From assembly GCA_002633025.1 (NCBI GenBank), contig NMRB01000326.1, forward strand, positions 118,376 to 182,375: a stretch of DNA of 64,000 nt, written 5' to 3'. Source of the stretch: Notospermus geniculatus (taxonomy: Eukaryota; Nemertea; Pilidiophora; Heteronemertea; Lineidae). Positions 39,000 to 51,903 of the stretch are shown here, piece after piece. The notes under the pieces are model-generated. The model did no database searches, was not told where the DNA came from, and was given only the letters and a program-made list of their open reading frames with translations. Each line of letters starts with the position of its first letter. Position 1 is the stretch's first letter. Position numbers and translations under genes: made by a program.

Positions 39000-41900
39000 T
39001 TATGAGTCGACAACATCTCCCGATCAGGACGTAATCGATTTTTGATGCCCCAAGATGCCAACCCAAAATTACCAGCTCAGAATGGATGATAACCGATTGA
39101 TATTGATGGTGATCAGTTCTAACACCGAGTCGTTGATCCTCGCTCATTTTCAGCGTCGAATGAACCGAAAGGGCGAGAAAATGGTTCGGGTTGTGAGTAA
39201 AATGACGGTTAGTCGATAGGATGTGTTTTTTTCTCTGGTACAGCATGACCAGTGCCCATCCAGTTATTCTCGCCGGCTGACAAAGTCGTTTCTTCATGTC
39301 GGTCGAATTTTTTGCGTAGGCCATTTTGGCCCTTTATGATCAGTTCTGTGGTAAGCAAAAGAACAGCAAGAGGATGTGCACGCGACGTCCATAATTCGCA
39401 CGTCAGCCATGTTGGACGTCATCTGACGCTACGAATGCGGCATCTCGTCGTCGCAGTGACGTCATAATCGTCGCTGCACGTCCTCTATAGGCCTATGTTT
39501 TAGTTTTTGTAAAGGAACGACAAGCCTTGTGGTACAGTGCAAATAAAACGAAAGGGTTAATTTTAAACACTAAACACGTGTCGGACATCTCAACAAGTAA
39601 TTTTCTTCGCCATGCTCTCCGCACCTGAGCCTTTCCTGAGCACAATGATATCATATCCCGGTATCATTTTGTCAAGCGGTAATCCAAGCAGCACAACAGC
39701 TGTGACAATGGTTAGAACTTTCTAATCAGTGACTGAAAGCCTCCTTTTTCTCAAGAAAATGAAAAATGTACGAATGCGGGTCAAATGGCGACGGAAGTGG
39801 AGACTTTAGAGGGGCCGCCTGTGAGCAAAATTTGACGTAGCATGACGTCCACGGCATTATGGATGACGTCATGGAGTGCACTTCATCTCGTGACGTCAAA
39901 TTCCATGACGTTCTAGGACCGTTAACTGGTGGTGGCCTCTGACGGCAGTAAAGTCCAGTTGAATCACTGAATGCCCTTGTTGGTCGCTCTTGGTTTTCGT
40001 TCCATACAGTGAGTCATGGCTTATCCTTCCCCGACTACGATGACGATCGTTCTGCTCCCTCCTGATGTGACCGCAGTCCTCATCAGAAGGACAAGAGGTA
40101 TCCATCCGCGATATGCTCAATCAGTATGGTGAGATCAATGAAGTGGTAAATTGCCTGGATATCGGGGGCAGCTGATCAGTGTCCGATATGGAGATTGATG
40201 TGAGCAGTCATCCAACCAGTCAGCCGTGAATGCACGCCTTCTTTTGTAGTATCGAAGCACATCATCTCGCTCCGTATGTCTGACTGACCGTAGAATGAGA
40301 CACAATTTTTCCGGGCTGGTCTGATCAGGCAAAAACATGTTCTTCCAATCCTTTCATCCTATATGGATGTAAACTGGAACACTTGCTTGTCAGATAATCT
40401 GCTGGGATGAGCAAGCTTTTCAAAAACTCCGTTTCCGAAATTCCGATTTTTCTACTAAGCTGCTTCGTCGTCAACTTTTTGTAGCTGACCAATAACGCCT
40501 GTATATTGGGTATCGGCAACTCGAACTTTACATCTGACATGAAACTTGGATATTTTTCACATCCCTGCACGCTAGAATATCACAGAATAGTTTGCTCGAT
40601 TGTTGTGACGTCATTGTTGTCAATTTCTGTACACCAACAGGCTGTGTGTCCTCTGGTGGTGGGAGTGATAGGTGTGGTCGTGCCCAAGAAACCTGTAAAT
40701 CCAGGTCGGCGTCCTCCACTGATAACTGCGGGAAGTTGACAACATCCAAGAGGTCTCAATATGTGTGAGACAACAAGTTTAATCACCGGCTGGGTGTGCA
40801 ACTTGCACAGTGGAAGGCGGCAGGCCAAGTGCCTGTCAAGACCGGGGTCAAGACAAAGAAAACAAGGATACATGAGCAGTACTGAGGTACATGCGTGAAC
40901 AAACATGACAGGTTGTCAACAGCAATTATTCCACTGATGCCTAATTACTATGTGCGGATGATATAGTATGGCGCGACTGAACGCCCTGCGAAACTCCGGG
41001 GCATCAATACTGTCAATTTTGGTAGAAATATCACATGGAATCAATTACTTTCCTCGGAAGTTCTTCGATCTAATGGGTCAGAAACGACACCAGTCGGCTA
41101 TGATGAGAATATAACGACACCCAGAGAAATCCTCTGTTCTGATTGGAAAAGTATACTAGTAAACCGAACCAATCAATGTTGGAACAATCTGTCTCGTTTA
41201 CCATCTGCCCAACGCAAAATGCTCATTCTCGATTTCCACCTGGTCATCTTCCTGCTCATTCCCAGGGGCGGGGGGGGGGGGCAGCTGCAGGATGACGAAG
41301 GAACCAATGACAGGAACGTGCAGAACTACCGCCACTAGGAGGCGCTGTGAGCGGTTGGACCTTTTTTCGACGTCTCGTCCGTGTTGCACTGCGTCAAGGA
41401 CGTCGTGACGCGACGTCATTGCGTTGCTTTGCCCTGTTTTTGACGTCTTCGGTACACTACTGCTTGCAGCGCCGACCTGGCGGGATAAAAAGTATCATGC
41501 TGGTTCCTCATTTGAGTTGGCCCAGGCCTCTCCTTTCTGCATACACTATAACTTCTGATTTCTCATTGCGATGCTGCGTTCCGAGTAAATTTCGGTTCGT
41601 GGCCATTCAACTCCGGTTTAAAAGAGGCTGTTTCAATGTATGAGGTTGTTATCCAACAGAGGGAATAGGCACACATCACATCCACTGTAATAAACAGAAC
41701 ACGACAGGCACGAGTCCTGATCCCAACCTAATTCCTTGCCGTCAACGATCTTTTGCCGTTTCTAAAGGCCAAGAAAGATTAATTAGACGTCTTGTAAATA
41801 TAAACTTCATCATTTAATGCCGCGGGAGGGGAGATTTAATCCATCAGCAGTAAGTGGTAATGACGGGGGAAGCAGTTCCAGTTATCTCAGGCATACTGCT

Positions 41901-43545
41901 GCTTTGGACAGTCACCAATTCTGCATGACGAAGTCTTGTCCCTGCCGCATGATTATAGCACAGTTATAATGACCATAAGGAAATGTCCTCGACGGGTTGC
42001 CTGGTTCTGTTTCAAGGCTGGCCACAGCGATATCCGCCTGGAACGTCGAAGTTAACCTCGGTCCTCCAAAACGTCCGTGTAGGCTACTACGGATAAATCC
42101 CGTCGGGGACGCGAGGTTGGCGCCTATCTTCATTCGTCGTCCGACCATCAGTGGCCGAGAACATCAACAAGTTAGTCCTCCTCAGTCAAAGATGATTACC
42201 CAACACCAGGCTCTTCGCGCCTTAATCAAGTATGGACCGGCAGAGCAATTCCCTGACTATAATATCTGATGCTTTTTTGTTACATGTAGGTTGGGTATGG
42301 CCATACCGTGTTTGTCGGACGTTCTATAATTCAGCGTTTCCCATTACCGGATGAAGGTGCAGCCATTAGGTAAATGAGAATGGGCTTAAGTGCCCAAAAT
42401 ACTTAGTGAAATTCATGAAAGCTGTTATGAATTGAGGATCAGCAAGCAAGATGTAAGAAGCGTCATGATTGTATCTGCTTAACAAGAAAAGCCAGGATGA
42501 AAAACAACTCGAGAAAATAGAGAGTTTTTGCAAAGTGCCCTAAACGCCAACGCGAACATCTGTCCTATTGTTCGCTGCTCTCTCCGAGGCATCGAAAAAA
42601 TGGGATTGGCGCCCGCGTTGGCGTTTCGGGGGCTTTGCGAAAATTCTCTATTAAGAAATGTGTTTGGCGATTCTTTGGGACCCGACCATACCGGGGAAAA
42701 TACAAACGCGTGAAGACATCGAGTCGTCAGTATCCTTCATCAGGATTTGGTGGAATAAGCTAGACTAGTTTATTCCTTCAAGATCAAGACAAGGTGGATG
42801 GTGGAAGCTGATGTACTTTGTGATGTGTAAAGAAATTTAGCGTCGATTTACTGTTCAAAGGTAGATGCGATTATCCTGGTTCGTGTGATCACAAAACTCC
42901 TTTGAATGCCGAGAAAAGCTGCAGAGATTTCGTTGCCTTTCCTCCCAAACATTTTGTTTGATCTTCAAAACCTAAAAACTGCAAAATCCTATAATATTTT
43001 TATGGCCTATCAGCGTGTATCATCTCCTGACACCAGAGGAGCTGTGATTTAGGTTCATTACAAAATCATAGACACTCGCTATTCAAAATCATATCATCAG
43101 GAGATAGATGCTCTCGCCAAGGAACTTCATCATGCGAAAATAATACCGATCACAGCAATTTAATTACGTGGGCGTCTAACGAGTGTGGTATGGTTGAACA
43201 GGGGTGTGAAGGAAATGTTGTCGCGTGGAAAAATGTCCCGCGGCGCGCTCAGTTGCCTATAAGTTGGTGAATCGGTGATTATGTACACTTCGAATGAATT
43301 ACTTGGCCGCCTACCCCGTCTCATCAGGCAAAATCCAGAAACAGCTCATTCAGCGTGCCCCAGAGACTTCGAAAGTAGGCCTACAAGGCCGGTAAGCAAC
43401 TCAAGTGAAAATCGAACCACGGCCTCTTGTATACGAACCCACCGCTCTACCATTACGCTCCTCCCTCCCGTAAATACCCGATTAAAGAAGCGATGGTTTT
43501 CCATGGCGACTGGCTTGGTATGGATGATAAAGAGAGTTATCTTAC
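39000..43545. other. Gene-poor stretch with weak ORFs only
   Basis: Minus ORFs at 40325-40570 (KKLTTKQLSRKIGISETEFL) and 41912-42148 (ends HYNCAIIMRQGQDFVMQNW) have plausible composition, but I see no linking exons or family. A G run lies at 41268-41281. A MITE related to 28679 lies at 39815-39948. Confidence 0.35.
43395..43455 (-). repeat. tRNA-like sequence (SINE head or tRNA pseudogene)
   Basis: On the minus strand, GCGTAATGGTAGAGCGGTGGG resembles an A box and GTGGTTCGATTTTC a B box. Acceptor and D stems are not well formed. Confidence 0.45.
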
Positions 43546-43615
43546 CTGACAAAGCTCCTGAGATGGTAAATGCCATCATAATAGCCAAAGCAATCCAGAC
43601 CTTTGGTGATGCCAT
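43546..43615 (-). CDS. Isolated signal-peptide exon
   Basis: ATG at 43615, MASPKVWIALAIMMAFTI followed by SGALS, then a strong GTAAG donor in phase 1. It reads as a first exon of a secreted or membrane protein. No in-phase downstream exon could be identified with confidence at lower coordinates. Confidence 0.45.
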
Positions 43616-44894
43616 GTCGGTGATGTCTCTGCTTTCCTTTCCAAATCGAGAGAAAAATCTACGGGAGGGGAGCTCCGTGATGACTGACTCGAGTTGGTGG
43701 TCACCTGCTGCTCGTATGAGCTACTGGCGAGGATCGATGACGTCACGACCGCTGAGGCAGCGTGTTGATGGAGAATGCTCCCAGACAAGTTTTGCCCTCG
43801 ATCGGGGTCCTAACTTCTACCTTCTACGTATTATCTCACATTGTAGCGGCCCTTGTAACAACTCGTGATTGAGTAAGATGACACTAGAATTCGTAATAAC
43901 GATTTATTCGCTGCAGAGCTCCCCGACTTCACATTCACGGCAACATGACCACGGTGAATACAACAATAAATATAACAATTAGCAAAACATCAGGTAAGAT
44001 AGGACAAATTTAAAAACCGGCAAATATGTAGAAGACTCACCAAAGTTTGGCCAGAAAACAACCCGGCAACGTACTGAGCCAGGACCGCGATACAAGTGAG
44101 TTCCGACGCCCGAACAGCGACATTGGCTGATATTCATAAAAGGTAGCAAATGCTTTTACTTCAAGTTTTGCAGTATATTTACATTGGATCTCGCTGTGCA
44201 AATCATTTGCCTCTTGCTCTTTGGCAATGTACACGTTATCTACGACCTGGCTGAGTGCACATTCACTCATGTATAATTACGAATCTTGAACATTTCTAGA
44301 AACGATTTGTCTGGAATTAACCAAAAGAATATTTTTCATGTCCTGGCCTATACAACTACCAACGGAACAGCACCACCCTGGTAACGGACTGCCAACCAAC
44401 TTGCCATCAGGTCGATAATCATTCATTGCATTTGCTCAATAAATAATGTCCCAAGGCATGATATTTACAGACGAGGTTTGCCATGGACATTTTGAGATAA
44501 TCATACACAAGTGCCTTCGATATTATCAGTTTACTCATTATCTGAATTATTACGTTTTAAAGTGTGCATGTTTGGCTTCGTCGTTGTTGTTAATGACTCT
44601 TCGATTATTTTCCTCATCGGCTGTGGGCATTCCGTCCATTGCAGAATTAAATCAGCCCATATTTGGGAACGGACGAGAGGAGAAACACAACGTCCTTTTC
44701 TATTTATGGTTCCCGATCTATCAGAACGAGTCTTGCATTGTTATGTTAGTTGCTGGAGTTATAAATTGGTGGTGGGGCATAAAGCTACTGAATTGAAATG
44801 TCCATCACGTGATTTCAGATAGGCCTACCTCAGACATCAGACTGATCAAAAATCCATGTTGGATCTGGTCACGAATTTGGTAGTCAAAATCAGC

Positions 44895-45061
44895 CTGGCT
44901 CATGGACTAATGTTTCTTGACCTAATCTTTCAGTTGAGCTAATCAGTCTGGCCATGCTACGGACTGTTCAAGAGCCAGGGATGGTTAATCCCATATGGAC
45001 CGGGATTCGAACCCAGGACCTGTCACTTGAGCGTCTTACCACTAGGCTATCGAGGCTCCTT
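44895..45061 (-). repeat. tRNA-derived SINE
   Basis: The minus strand begins GGAGCCTCGATAGCCTAGTGG (A box) and has CTGGGTTCGAATCCCGGTCC (T arm and B box) in correct spacing. The 3' flank does not pair with the 5' end as an acceptor stem, and sequence continues as a tail to about 44895. A SINE is more likely than a functional tRNA. Confidence 0.6.
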
Positions 45062-45734
45062 TCGTCCCTTCGTGGCCTGTTACTCTCGTAGACACGTTCA
45101 TCATTGACAGGCGGTGACGGGGCGCTGATTGAACGGACCAAGGAGCATCATATTGACGGATAAACGATAGCCAACGGGATACCATCAACAATTATTGATG
45201 GAGTTTTTATACGACCAATTGATCCGTCCATTCCCAAGTGATCATGACAACCAGAAGATACGGCACCATGCTGCAGGTTAGTCTCGCTTCACCATCCGTG
45301 GTGGAGCGAGACTAGCTGCAGGTCAGACCCACCTATGTTGATACAATCAGGTCACACCTTCGTTACCATTTCAGTTCGTTCATCAGCCATTGGATGCACG
45401 TTTCAAGTTGACAGACCTTTGTCTAGGCCTATGGACGCCTCTTTGTCCGAATGCATGCCACTCAGTAAGGTTCAACAAATGAATCTCAATCAATGTGCAC
45501 GATTCGGTTGAGTGAAATCAAAGCATTTTGAAAGTACTTTTGTCATTGAATCACCAATAAAAGCTTGATATGTATAAATGTAGGTCATCTTGGAATATTG
45601 GTCGTTATATATCAATATGTCATCGTCACGAAGGGTTTTGTCCATTCATAAGGCACGTATGTTATGTGAATTGGGATTAAGTCGATATGTCGGAAGCATT
45701 TCAATGACGTTTTTTTGGGCCAAAAGACTGAACC

Positions 45735-47436
45735 ATGATCAAACAGGGGCTTCTTCTCCTAATACTCATATTGGAGTACCTTTTGGAGCTAGGTAAGATC
45801 TGTCTGAAGTCCTTGTTGTAAGAGGAAGTCGTCTTTCCTCAGGACAGTAGGCTATTCCAGGAGCCATTTTTCCGTCTTACGTGCTCAAGACTTGAGTAGG
45901 ATGCCACCCTTCGTGGCCATCTTGAAGGAACATCATCAGCTGCGATGTTAACTAGATTTGCAACTACATGTATCGTCAGCTTATTGTTCAACCATTGTAT
46001 TGAGTCGGTATCTTTCAAAACGGGAAACCTTCCGTTTGCCACCTTTGCCTTCATCCCATTCCAGTCATTGCGGCGAAGTACACACCGCGCTGTACTCCGA
46101 GACCCAACTCGCCAGTCAAGTGCGTCGACGAGAGTACTAACTGCTGTCCACTGACGGGTCAACATTATGGGTATTTTACCTGCTGTCCTGATAGCGTGTA
46201 CTACAGTAGGAAGAGTCTGAAGGAACTGTACGGCGACGTTGGAATTGTGAAGTAAGTCAGTTCATCATCATCTTCGATAATCGAATGCCGATCTGCTCAC
46301 CACTGCGCTACATCGCACATCACCCTTCGGCGAGAAATCGGCCCGTCCGCGGCGAATCCGCTGCCTCTCGAAGAGGAGGCCAATCAGAACCGGTCTTGTA
46401 AAATTTGAATCGTGGGACAAATAGTGGTAGCCGAAGACCCGATATAAAGTGCAATATGATTGGTCGACCGGTAAAGTTGTCATCGTGCCAAGATATTGTA
46501 TTGGTCCGCTAGAACTTTGATGCCGTCTTTTGGCGATGAGCGCGGCTGACTGCTCCTCAGCACCACAGTCGAGTGCAAGAACTTGGGAACCAATCAGAAT
46601 ACCTGTTACTCACTAAGGAGTAGAATGATTGGCTGACGGGAAAGGTGATTGTTAGGGTGCGCCTTATATCTTAACACAGAGGATATACACGTCCACGATC
46701 TGGCACTCGACAGGCCTCTCAGTGTAGTTGTGTTTGATTGCAAATGGCGGCGGACCGCTTGGTCTGAAAATGGCGTCCAAAAACTGGGCGTAATCAGGCT
46801 GAGAGCAAGAGATATTAACCGTCTGCTGGTGTTTCTTGCAGAACGGTAGCTGGCGGTGTTGTAGGAGGTCTAGTCCTTCTTATCATATTGGTAGTGATTG
46901 TTGTCGTAGCGTATGCAGACTGCAAGAAGCATTGTATCCGCCCGGCCAAGCACAAGGCACCAGGTAAGTTGAAGCATCAGCGAAATGGGAGAGGATCCTA
47001 ATAAAACGCACGAGCATAGACTGGTTCCCGTCTTTCCCGCTCCACTGCAGCGGCGCTCATTCCATGGAAAGGAGCGCCGCGATCGAGTGGATCTCGTATT
47101 CTTTCAGTGACATGAACGTGGATGAATCCGGCAAGGCAGGATCTAGGGTATACATGTAGTTTTGTCCTTATTTCAGATCGTCGCCTCTCAATCGTCGCCA
47201 TCGCGAGTACAAGCAGGCATGTTAAACGAACTCTATCAAAGCAAACAGAGGAATATAGAGCAAACAAAAACGTTGGACCACCTCAAACAGCCGCTCCTGT
47301 ACCGCCTGGGAATCCCCGCCCGAGCATGAAATTCCCCAAACCTTCGTCATCGAGGGCTATATATCCCGCGGTGTTCGTACCAGCGGACTATACGCCAGAG
47401 GAGACAGATATCCATCGACAGGCGCAGTTTTGTTGA
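45735..47436 (+). CDS. Small cysteine-rich type I membrane protein (4 exons, 208 aa)
   Basis: Exons 45735-45792, 46065-46251, 46842-46963 and 47177-47436, all GT/AG and in phase. Residues 1-19 (MIKQGLLLLILILEYLLEL) are a signal peptide. The ectodomain of about 60 residues has Cys29, Cys39, Cys46-Cys47 and Cys59-Cys60, with TNCCPLTG and YGYFTCCPDS around the CC pairs. A helix at 84-107 (GGVVGGLVLLIILVVIVVVA) is followed by ADCKKHC and a proline-rich tail (PPQTAAPVPPGNPRPSMKF). The plan of a short Cys-rich ectodomain, one helix and a Pro/Tyr-rich tail recalls the Shisa/CYYR1/VOPP1 type of adaptor. That is resemblance of layout only, and I would not assign a name. Confidence 0.75.
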
Positions 47437-47606
47437 CATTCCCGTCGAAGTCGGTGGCAAAACGACAAGAGCGACACCTAACGGAAACGGTCACTGTTCC
47501 TCGCGGCCAAATTATTTGTGGACGAAAGCAGTGAACTCTGCTTGCTTGCATTGAACCTCCTTACGTCCCAAGCGAGTGTTTTGCTTGCCAGGTTTACAAA
47601 TTCGGT

Positions 47607-48581
47607 CTAACTTGTACAGTTGTTCATTTTGAAAATCCTCCGGGCCTCCTCCCGATAAAACGGCAATGTACAACCATAGATGATGAAATTAAAGCAGTAG
47701 TTGAGAACGCTGACCAAATTTAGAATTTTCATGACGTAGTACAGAAACAAAGATCGTTCTTCGCTAAGGTTGTCTCTCTCCTCCGCCAGGTAGGTGAATA
47801 GGGTTGTCAGGGGTAACAGAAGTAGGACATAAAGCGTGGAGACTGACATTAAGGAAACAAGTAACCTACCCTCGCTGGGCCCCTTGCGGGTATTCTTTTC
47901 TCCAAGTCGAGAGGTTTTTGATAATGAAATGGCGACAAGGATTGAAATATTTGCCACGAATATCAGAGAGCAGGGGACATAGTCGTAAGAGGCGATGTCC
48001 AACTGCCACAATAAGGCGGAGAGGGCTTCATCCGTTTTGTAGAAACATAAGACAGGTTTGCCGGGTAAGATGTCGATCAAAACGAACCTATGTATGCTGA
48101 TAAGGATGCCAAAACAGCATATGACTACAATGATTGATTTGCGAACGTGTGGAGTTATCAAGGCACGTTTTAATGGGAACCACACCACGTAGGCCCTTTC
48201 CAAGGTAAAGGCGACTATGATCCACGCAGAGATGACTTCGAATATGTGCCAGACGCCGGCGACCAAGCGACAAGTTGCGCCACTATAGATCATCAGGTTG
48301 AACTCGTAAGCACCACCGGTCATGTGCTTCAAACCAAACGCTATCCAGTCGGTTACCCCAATTATCAGGATGACCCCAGTATCAGACACAGCCAAACAGC
48401 TGAGGTACTGGACACAGGCGTCCGCCCTCTTCCTCACTCGCATGAATATAACAAAAGACAAAGTATTTCCGACGATTCCCAGTGAGAGAACAACTAACAT
48501 GACGTAGGCTTGGGTGAAGTTGAGGATCTGTTCAACAAAGTATGTAGGTTGTCCCACGCTGATATTTGTCTTAGGCGTCAT
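47607..48581 (-). CDS. Class A (rhodopsin-like) GPCR, paralogue A (324 aa)
   Basis: Intronless seven-helix receptor. TM1 has GIVGNTLSFVIF, TM2 LSCLAVSDTG, the TM3 start CRLVAGVWHIFEV and the TM3 end ERAYVVWFPL, with ERA in place of DRY. TM7 has NYCFNFIIYG in place of NPxxY. TM6 shows YVLLLLPLTTL, without the usual FxxxWxP. N-glycosylation sites NIS and NFT lie in the short N-terminus. It ends KMNNCTS. The divergent DRY and NPxxY resemble invertebrate peptide or orphan receptor expansions. The ligand is unknown. Confidence 0.9.
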   Translation of the reverse strand: MTPKTNISVGQPTYFVEQILNFTQAYVMLVVLSLGIVGNTLSFVIFMRVRKRADACVQYLSCLAVSDTGVILIIGVTDWIAFGLKHMTGGAYEFNLMIYSGATCRLVAGVWHIFEVISAWIIVAFTLERAYVVWFPLKRALITPHVRKSIIVVICCFGILISIHRFVLIDILPGKPVLCFYKTDEALSALLWQLDIASYDYVPCSLIFVANISILVAISLSKTSRLGEKNTRKGPSEGRLLVSLMSVSTLYVLLLLPLTTLFTYLAEERDNLSEERSLFLYYVMKILNLVSVLNYCFNFIIYGCTLPFYREEARRIFKMNNCTS

Positions 48582-49740
48582 TCTTTCTTGGCTTCAGAAG
48601 GCAGTCGTGAAAATGGTTCCCGTTGCTTATAATGGGGATCGTAGCTATGATAGAGGGCAGCACACCGGAACCCGGTCCTATACAATGGACGCCTTTTGTG
48701 GGGGAAATTGATCAGGACCGGTTTCATTTCAATAGTTTTAACCACTAGTGACACCTATTGAAGCAGCGGGCTAGGGTCCCCATTCTCTCCTTCTTTTTTG
48801 TACCTTCATATTCGGTCAAATACCCGTTCTTTGGGATCATCGCCAGAGTCCGTCAGTCGGAAACGAAAACTCAAAATTCTCACTAGATCTGCACGAAATG
48901 ATCCTTGTTGAGAAATGAACACTGATGTACGAAGATAATTGGTATGGAAGCCTTATATCACGTACAAATCACCTCAACGAGGGCTTTTCTCAAACATTCG
49001 TTGCTTGTGTCCCTTTGGCGAGATCTCACCCATCAAGTGCAACGACCGACAAAACGTTGGTAGCAACCTACTTGTTGCTTCGGCAACCTCAGACGTCACT
49101 ATAGAATTCGTACTAGCAACATCTCACGGTGCCCAAGGTAACCAGACCACTCCAATGGTTCCATTCCTTCTGACGTCGTCGAATTTCACCAACTTTGAAA
49201 ATCCAAATCGAAGGTTGTTCGACCATACTTGGTCAGAATTTTGGAAGTTTTCCTCTTCCTGCTACAGCACTACTGTGCACTTCCTCAAAACAAGAAACGA
49301 ATTCATGATGTATTTCATGTAAAAGCTAAAGTATAATGTATTCACGGCAACCCTTTGTCCTTCAGACCATATACAGAGCAAAATAAAACAAATGTGAAGA
49401 AACTCCACACCAGTTTGGAGAGATGTCTATTTCTGTTCACGCCACATGGAGAACAACGTTAGTGGCAACAGTAACACCTTGCTTTTGTCTATAACTCAGC
49501 ACAGCTAAACTTTGTACATTATATGCCTGTCATTCGTCCTTCACGTAATAAATAGCTTCACTTGTTGTCAGTTTCTATATACAGAGGACAAAGATATACG
49601 TGTACATAACTTACAAACCATACATTTTCTTTCAAAATCACACGTAAACACGGGTGTAGTCGATACCACATCTTATGTGTCCTACTTCGATGTCCTGACA
49701 AAGCCTCTTGAATCCTGTTGGCCATTTTGACGCGGATCTT
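48582..49740. repeat. 5' flank of GPCR A, shared with the B and C units
   Basis: The same flank follows all three near-identical receptors (48582-49740, 50831-51903, 55470-56745). It includes CAAACATTCGTTGCTTG, TTCCATTCCTTCTGAC and GAATTCATGATGTATTT. No second gene is seen in it; it should contain the receptor promoter and 5' UTR. Confidence 0.8.
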
Positions 49741-49773
49741 ACCTCGTCTGATATCCCGGTCAGTCTGGTTCCC

Positions 49774-49840
49774 AGTGTTTGTACCAGCCGACTAAACGCC
49801 AGAGGAGACAGATATCCATCGACAGGCACAGTTTTATTGA
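49774..49840 (+). pseudogene. Duplicated tail fragment of the cysteine-rich membrane protein gene
   Basis: Copy of 47370-47436, the last 22 codons of that gene, carried along with GPCR unit B. The Tyr codon TAT has become TAA, leaving VFVPAD-stop. No upstream exons are present, so it is a non-coding scrap that marks the duplication edge. Confidence 0.8.
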
Positions 49841-50013
49841 AGGCATTCCCGTCGAAGTCGGTTGCAAAACGACAAGAACGACACCTAACGGAAAGGGTCA
49901 CTGTCCCTCGCGGCCAAGTCATTTGTGGACGAAAGCAGTGAACTCTGCTTGCTTGCATTGAACTTCCTTACGTCCCAAGCGAGTGTTTTGCTTGCCAGGT
50001 TTACAAATTCGGC

Positions 50014-50830
50014 CTAACTTGTACAGTTGTTCATTTTGAAAATCCTCCGGGCCTCCTCCCGATAAAACGGCAATGTACAACCATAGATGATGAAATTNNN
50101 NNNNNNNNNNNNNNNNNNNNNNNNNNNNNNNNNNNNNNNNNNNNNNNNNNNNNNNNNNNNNNNNNNNNNNNNNNNNNNNNNNNNNNNNNNNNNNNNNNNN
50201 NNNNNNNNNNNNNNNNNNNNNNNNNNNNNNNNNNNNNNNNNNNNNNNNNNNNNNNNNNNNNNNNNNNNNNNNNNNNNNNNNNNNNNNNNNNNNNNNNNNN
50301 NNNNNNNNNNNNNNNNNNNNNNNNNNNNNNNNNNNNNNNNNNNNNNNNNNNNNNNNNNNNNNNNNNNNNATGACTGCAATGATTGATTTGCGAACGTGTG
50401 GAGTTATCAAGGCACGTTTTAATGGGAACCACACCACATAGGCCCTTTCCAAGGTAAAGGCGACTATGATCCATGCAGAGGTGACTTCGAATATGTGCCA
50501 GACGCCGGCGACCAAGCGACAAGTTGCGCCACTATAGATCATCAGGTTGAACCCATAAGTACCACCGGTCATGTGCTTCAAACCAAACGCTATCCAGTCG
50601 GTCACCCCAATTATCAGGATGACCCCAGTATCAGACAGAGCCAGACAGCTGAGGTACTGGACACAGGCGTCCGCCCTCTTCCTCACTCGCATGAATATAA
50701 CAAAAGACAAAGTATTTCCGACGATTCCCAGTGAGAGAACAACTAACATGACGTAGGCTTGGGTGAAGTTGAGGATCTGTTCAACAAAGTATGTAGGTTG
50801 TCCCACGCTGATATTTGTCTTAGGCGTCAT
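50014..50830 (-). CDS. Class A GPCR, paralogue B, interrupted by an assembly gap
   Basis: The N-terminal half (MTPKTNISVGQPTYFVEQIL to HVRKSIIAV) and the C-terminal end (NFIIYGCTLPFYREEARRIF) match paralogues A and C nearly identically. The middle is 272 Ns. In A and C the same interval is 430 bp, so the gap is undersized and the gene is probably intact in reality. Confidence 0.85.
50098..50369. other. Assembly gap (272 N)
   Basis: A run of N inside GPCR B, flanked by GATGAAATT and ATGACTGCAATG. The paralogous interval in copies A (47691-48120) and C (54579-55008) is 430 bp. Confidence 0.98.
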
Positions 50831-51903
50831 TCTTTCTTGGCTTCAGAAAGCAGTCGTGAAAGTGGTTCCCGTTGCTTATAATGGGGATCGTAGCTATGAT
50901 AGAGGGCAGCACACCGGAACCCGGTCCTATACAATGGACGCCTTTTGTGGGGGAAATTGATCAGGACCGGGATGTCAGTTTCATTTCAATAGTTTTAACC
51001 ACTAGTGACACCTATTGAAGCAGTGGGCTAGAGTCCCCATTCTCTCCTTCTTTTTTGTACCTTCATATTCGGTCAAATACCCGTTGTTCTTTGGGATCAT
51101 CGCCAGAGTCCGTCAGTCGGAAACAAAAACTCAAAATTCTCACTAGATCTCCACGAAATGATCCTTGTTGAGAAATGAACACTGATGTACGAAGATAATT
51201 GGTATGGAAGCCTTATATCACCTACAAATCACCTCAAGGAGGGCTTTTCTCAAACATTCGTTGCTTGTCTCCTCCTTTGGGGAGATCTCACTCATCAAGT
51301 GCAATGACCGACATAACGTTGGTAGCAACCTGCTGGTTGCTTCGGCAACCTCAGATGAGAATTCGTACTAGCAACATCTCGCGGTGCCCAAGGTAACCAG
51401 CCTACTCCAATGGTTCCATTCCTTCTGACCTCGTCGAATTTCACCAACTATGAAAATCCAAATCGAAGGTTGTTCGACCATACTTGGTCAGAATTTTGGA
51501 AGTTTTCCTCTTCCTGCTACTGTGCACTTCCTTGAAACAAGAAACGAATTCATGATGTATTTGATGTAAAAGCTAAGTATAATGTATTCACGGCAACCCT
51601 TTGTCCTTCATACCATATACAGAGCAAAATAGAACAAACGTGAAGAAACTCCACACCAGTTTGGAGAGATGCCTATTTCTGTTCACGCCGCATGGAGGAC
51701 AACGTTTAGTGGCAACAGTAACACCTTGCTTTTCTCTATAACTCAGCACAGCTATGTTTGTACATTGTATGTCTGTCATTCGTCCTTCACGTAATAAATA
51801 GCTTCACTATATACAGAGAACAAAGATATACATCTACATAACTTACAAGCCATACGTTCTCTTTCAAAATCACACGTAAACATGGGTGTAGTCGATACCA
51901 CAT

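Noticed and set aside
44037-44270. 77-codon minus ORF ending at a GTGAGT donor
   Set aside because: It lies upstream of the signal-peptide ATG at 43615 and cannot join it in a sensible way; left unassigned.
44446-44822. Two plus ORFs with hydrophobic stretches
   Set aside because: No plausible splice sites in phase with neighbouring exons; the true first exon of the downstream gene is at 45735.
45000-45061. Functional tRNA gene
   Set aside because: The B box is perfect but the acceptor stem does not pair and no 3' terminator run follows; better explained as a SINE.
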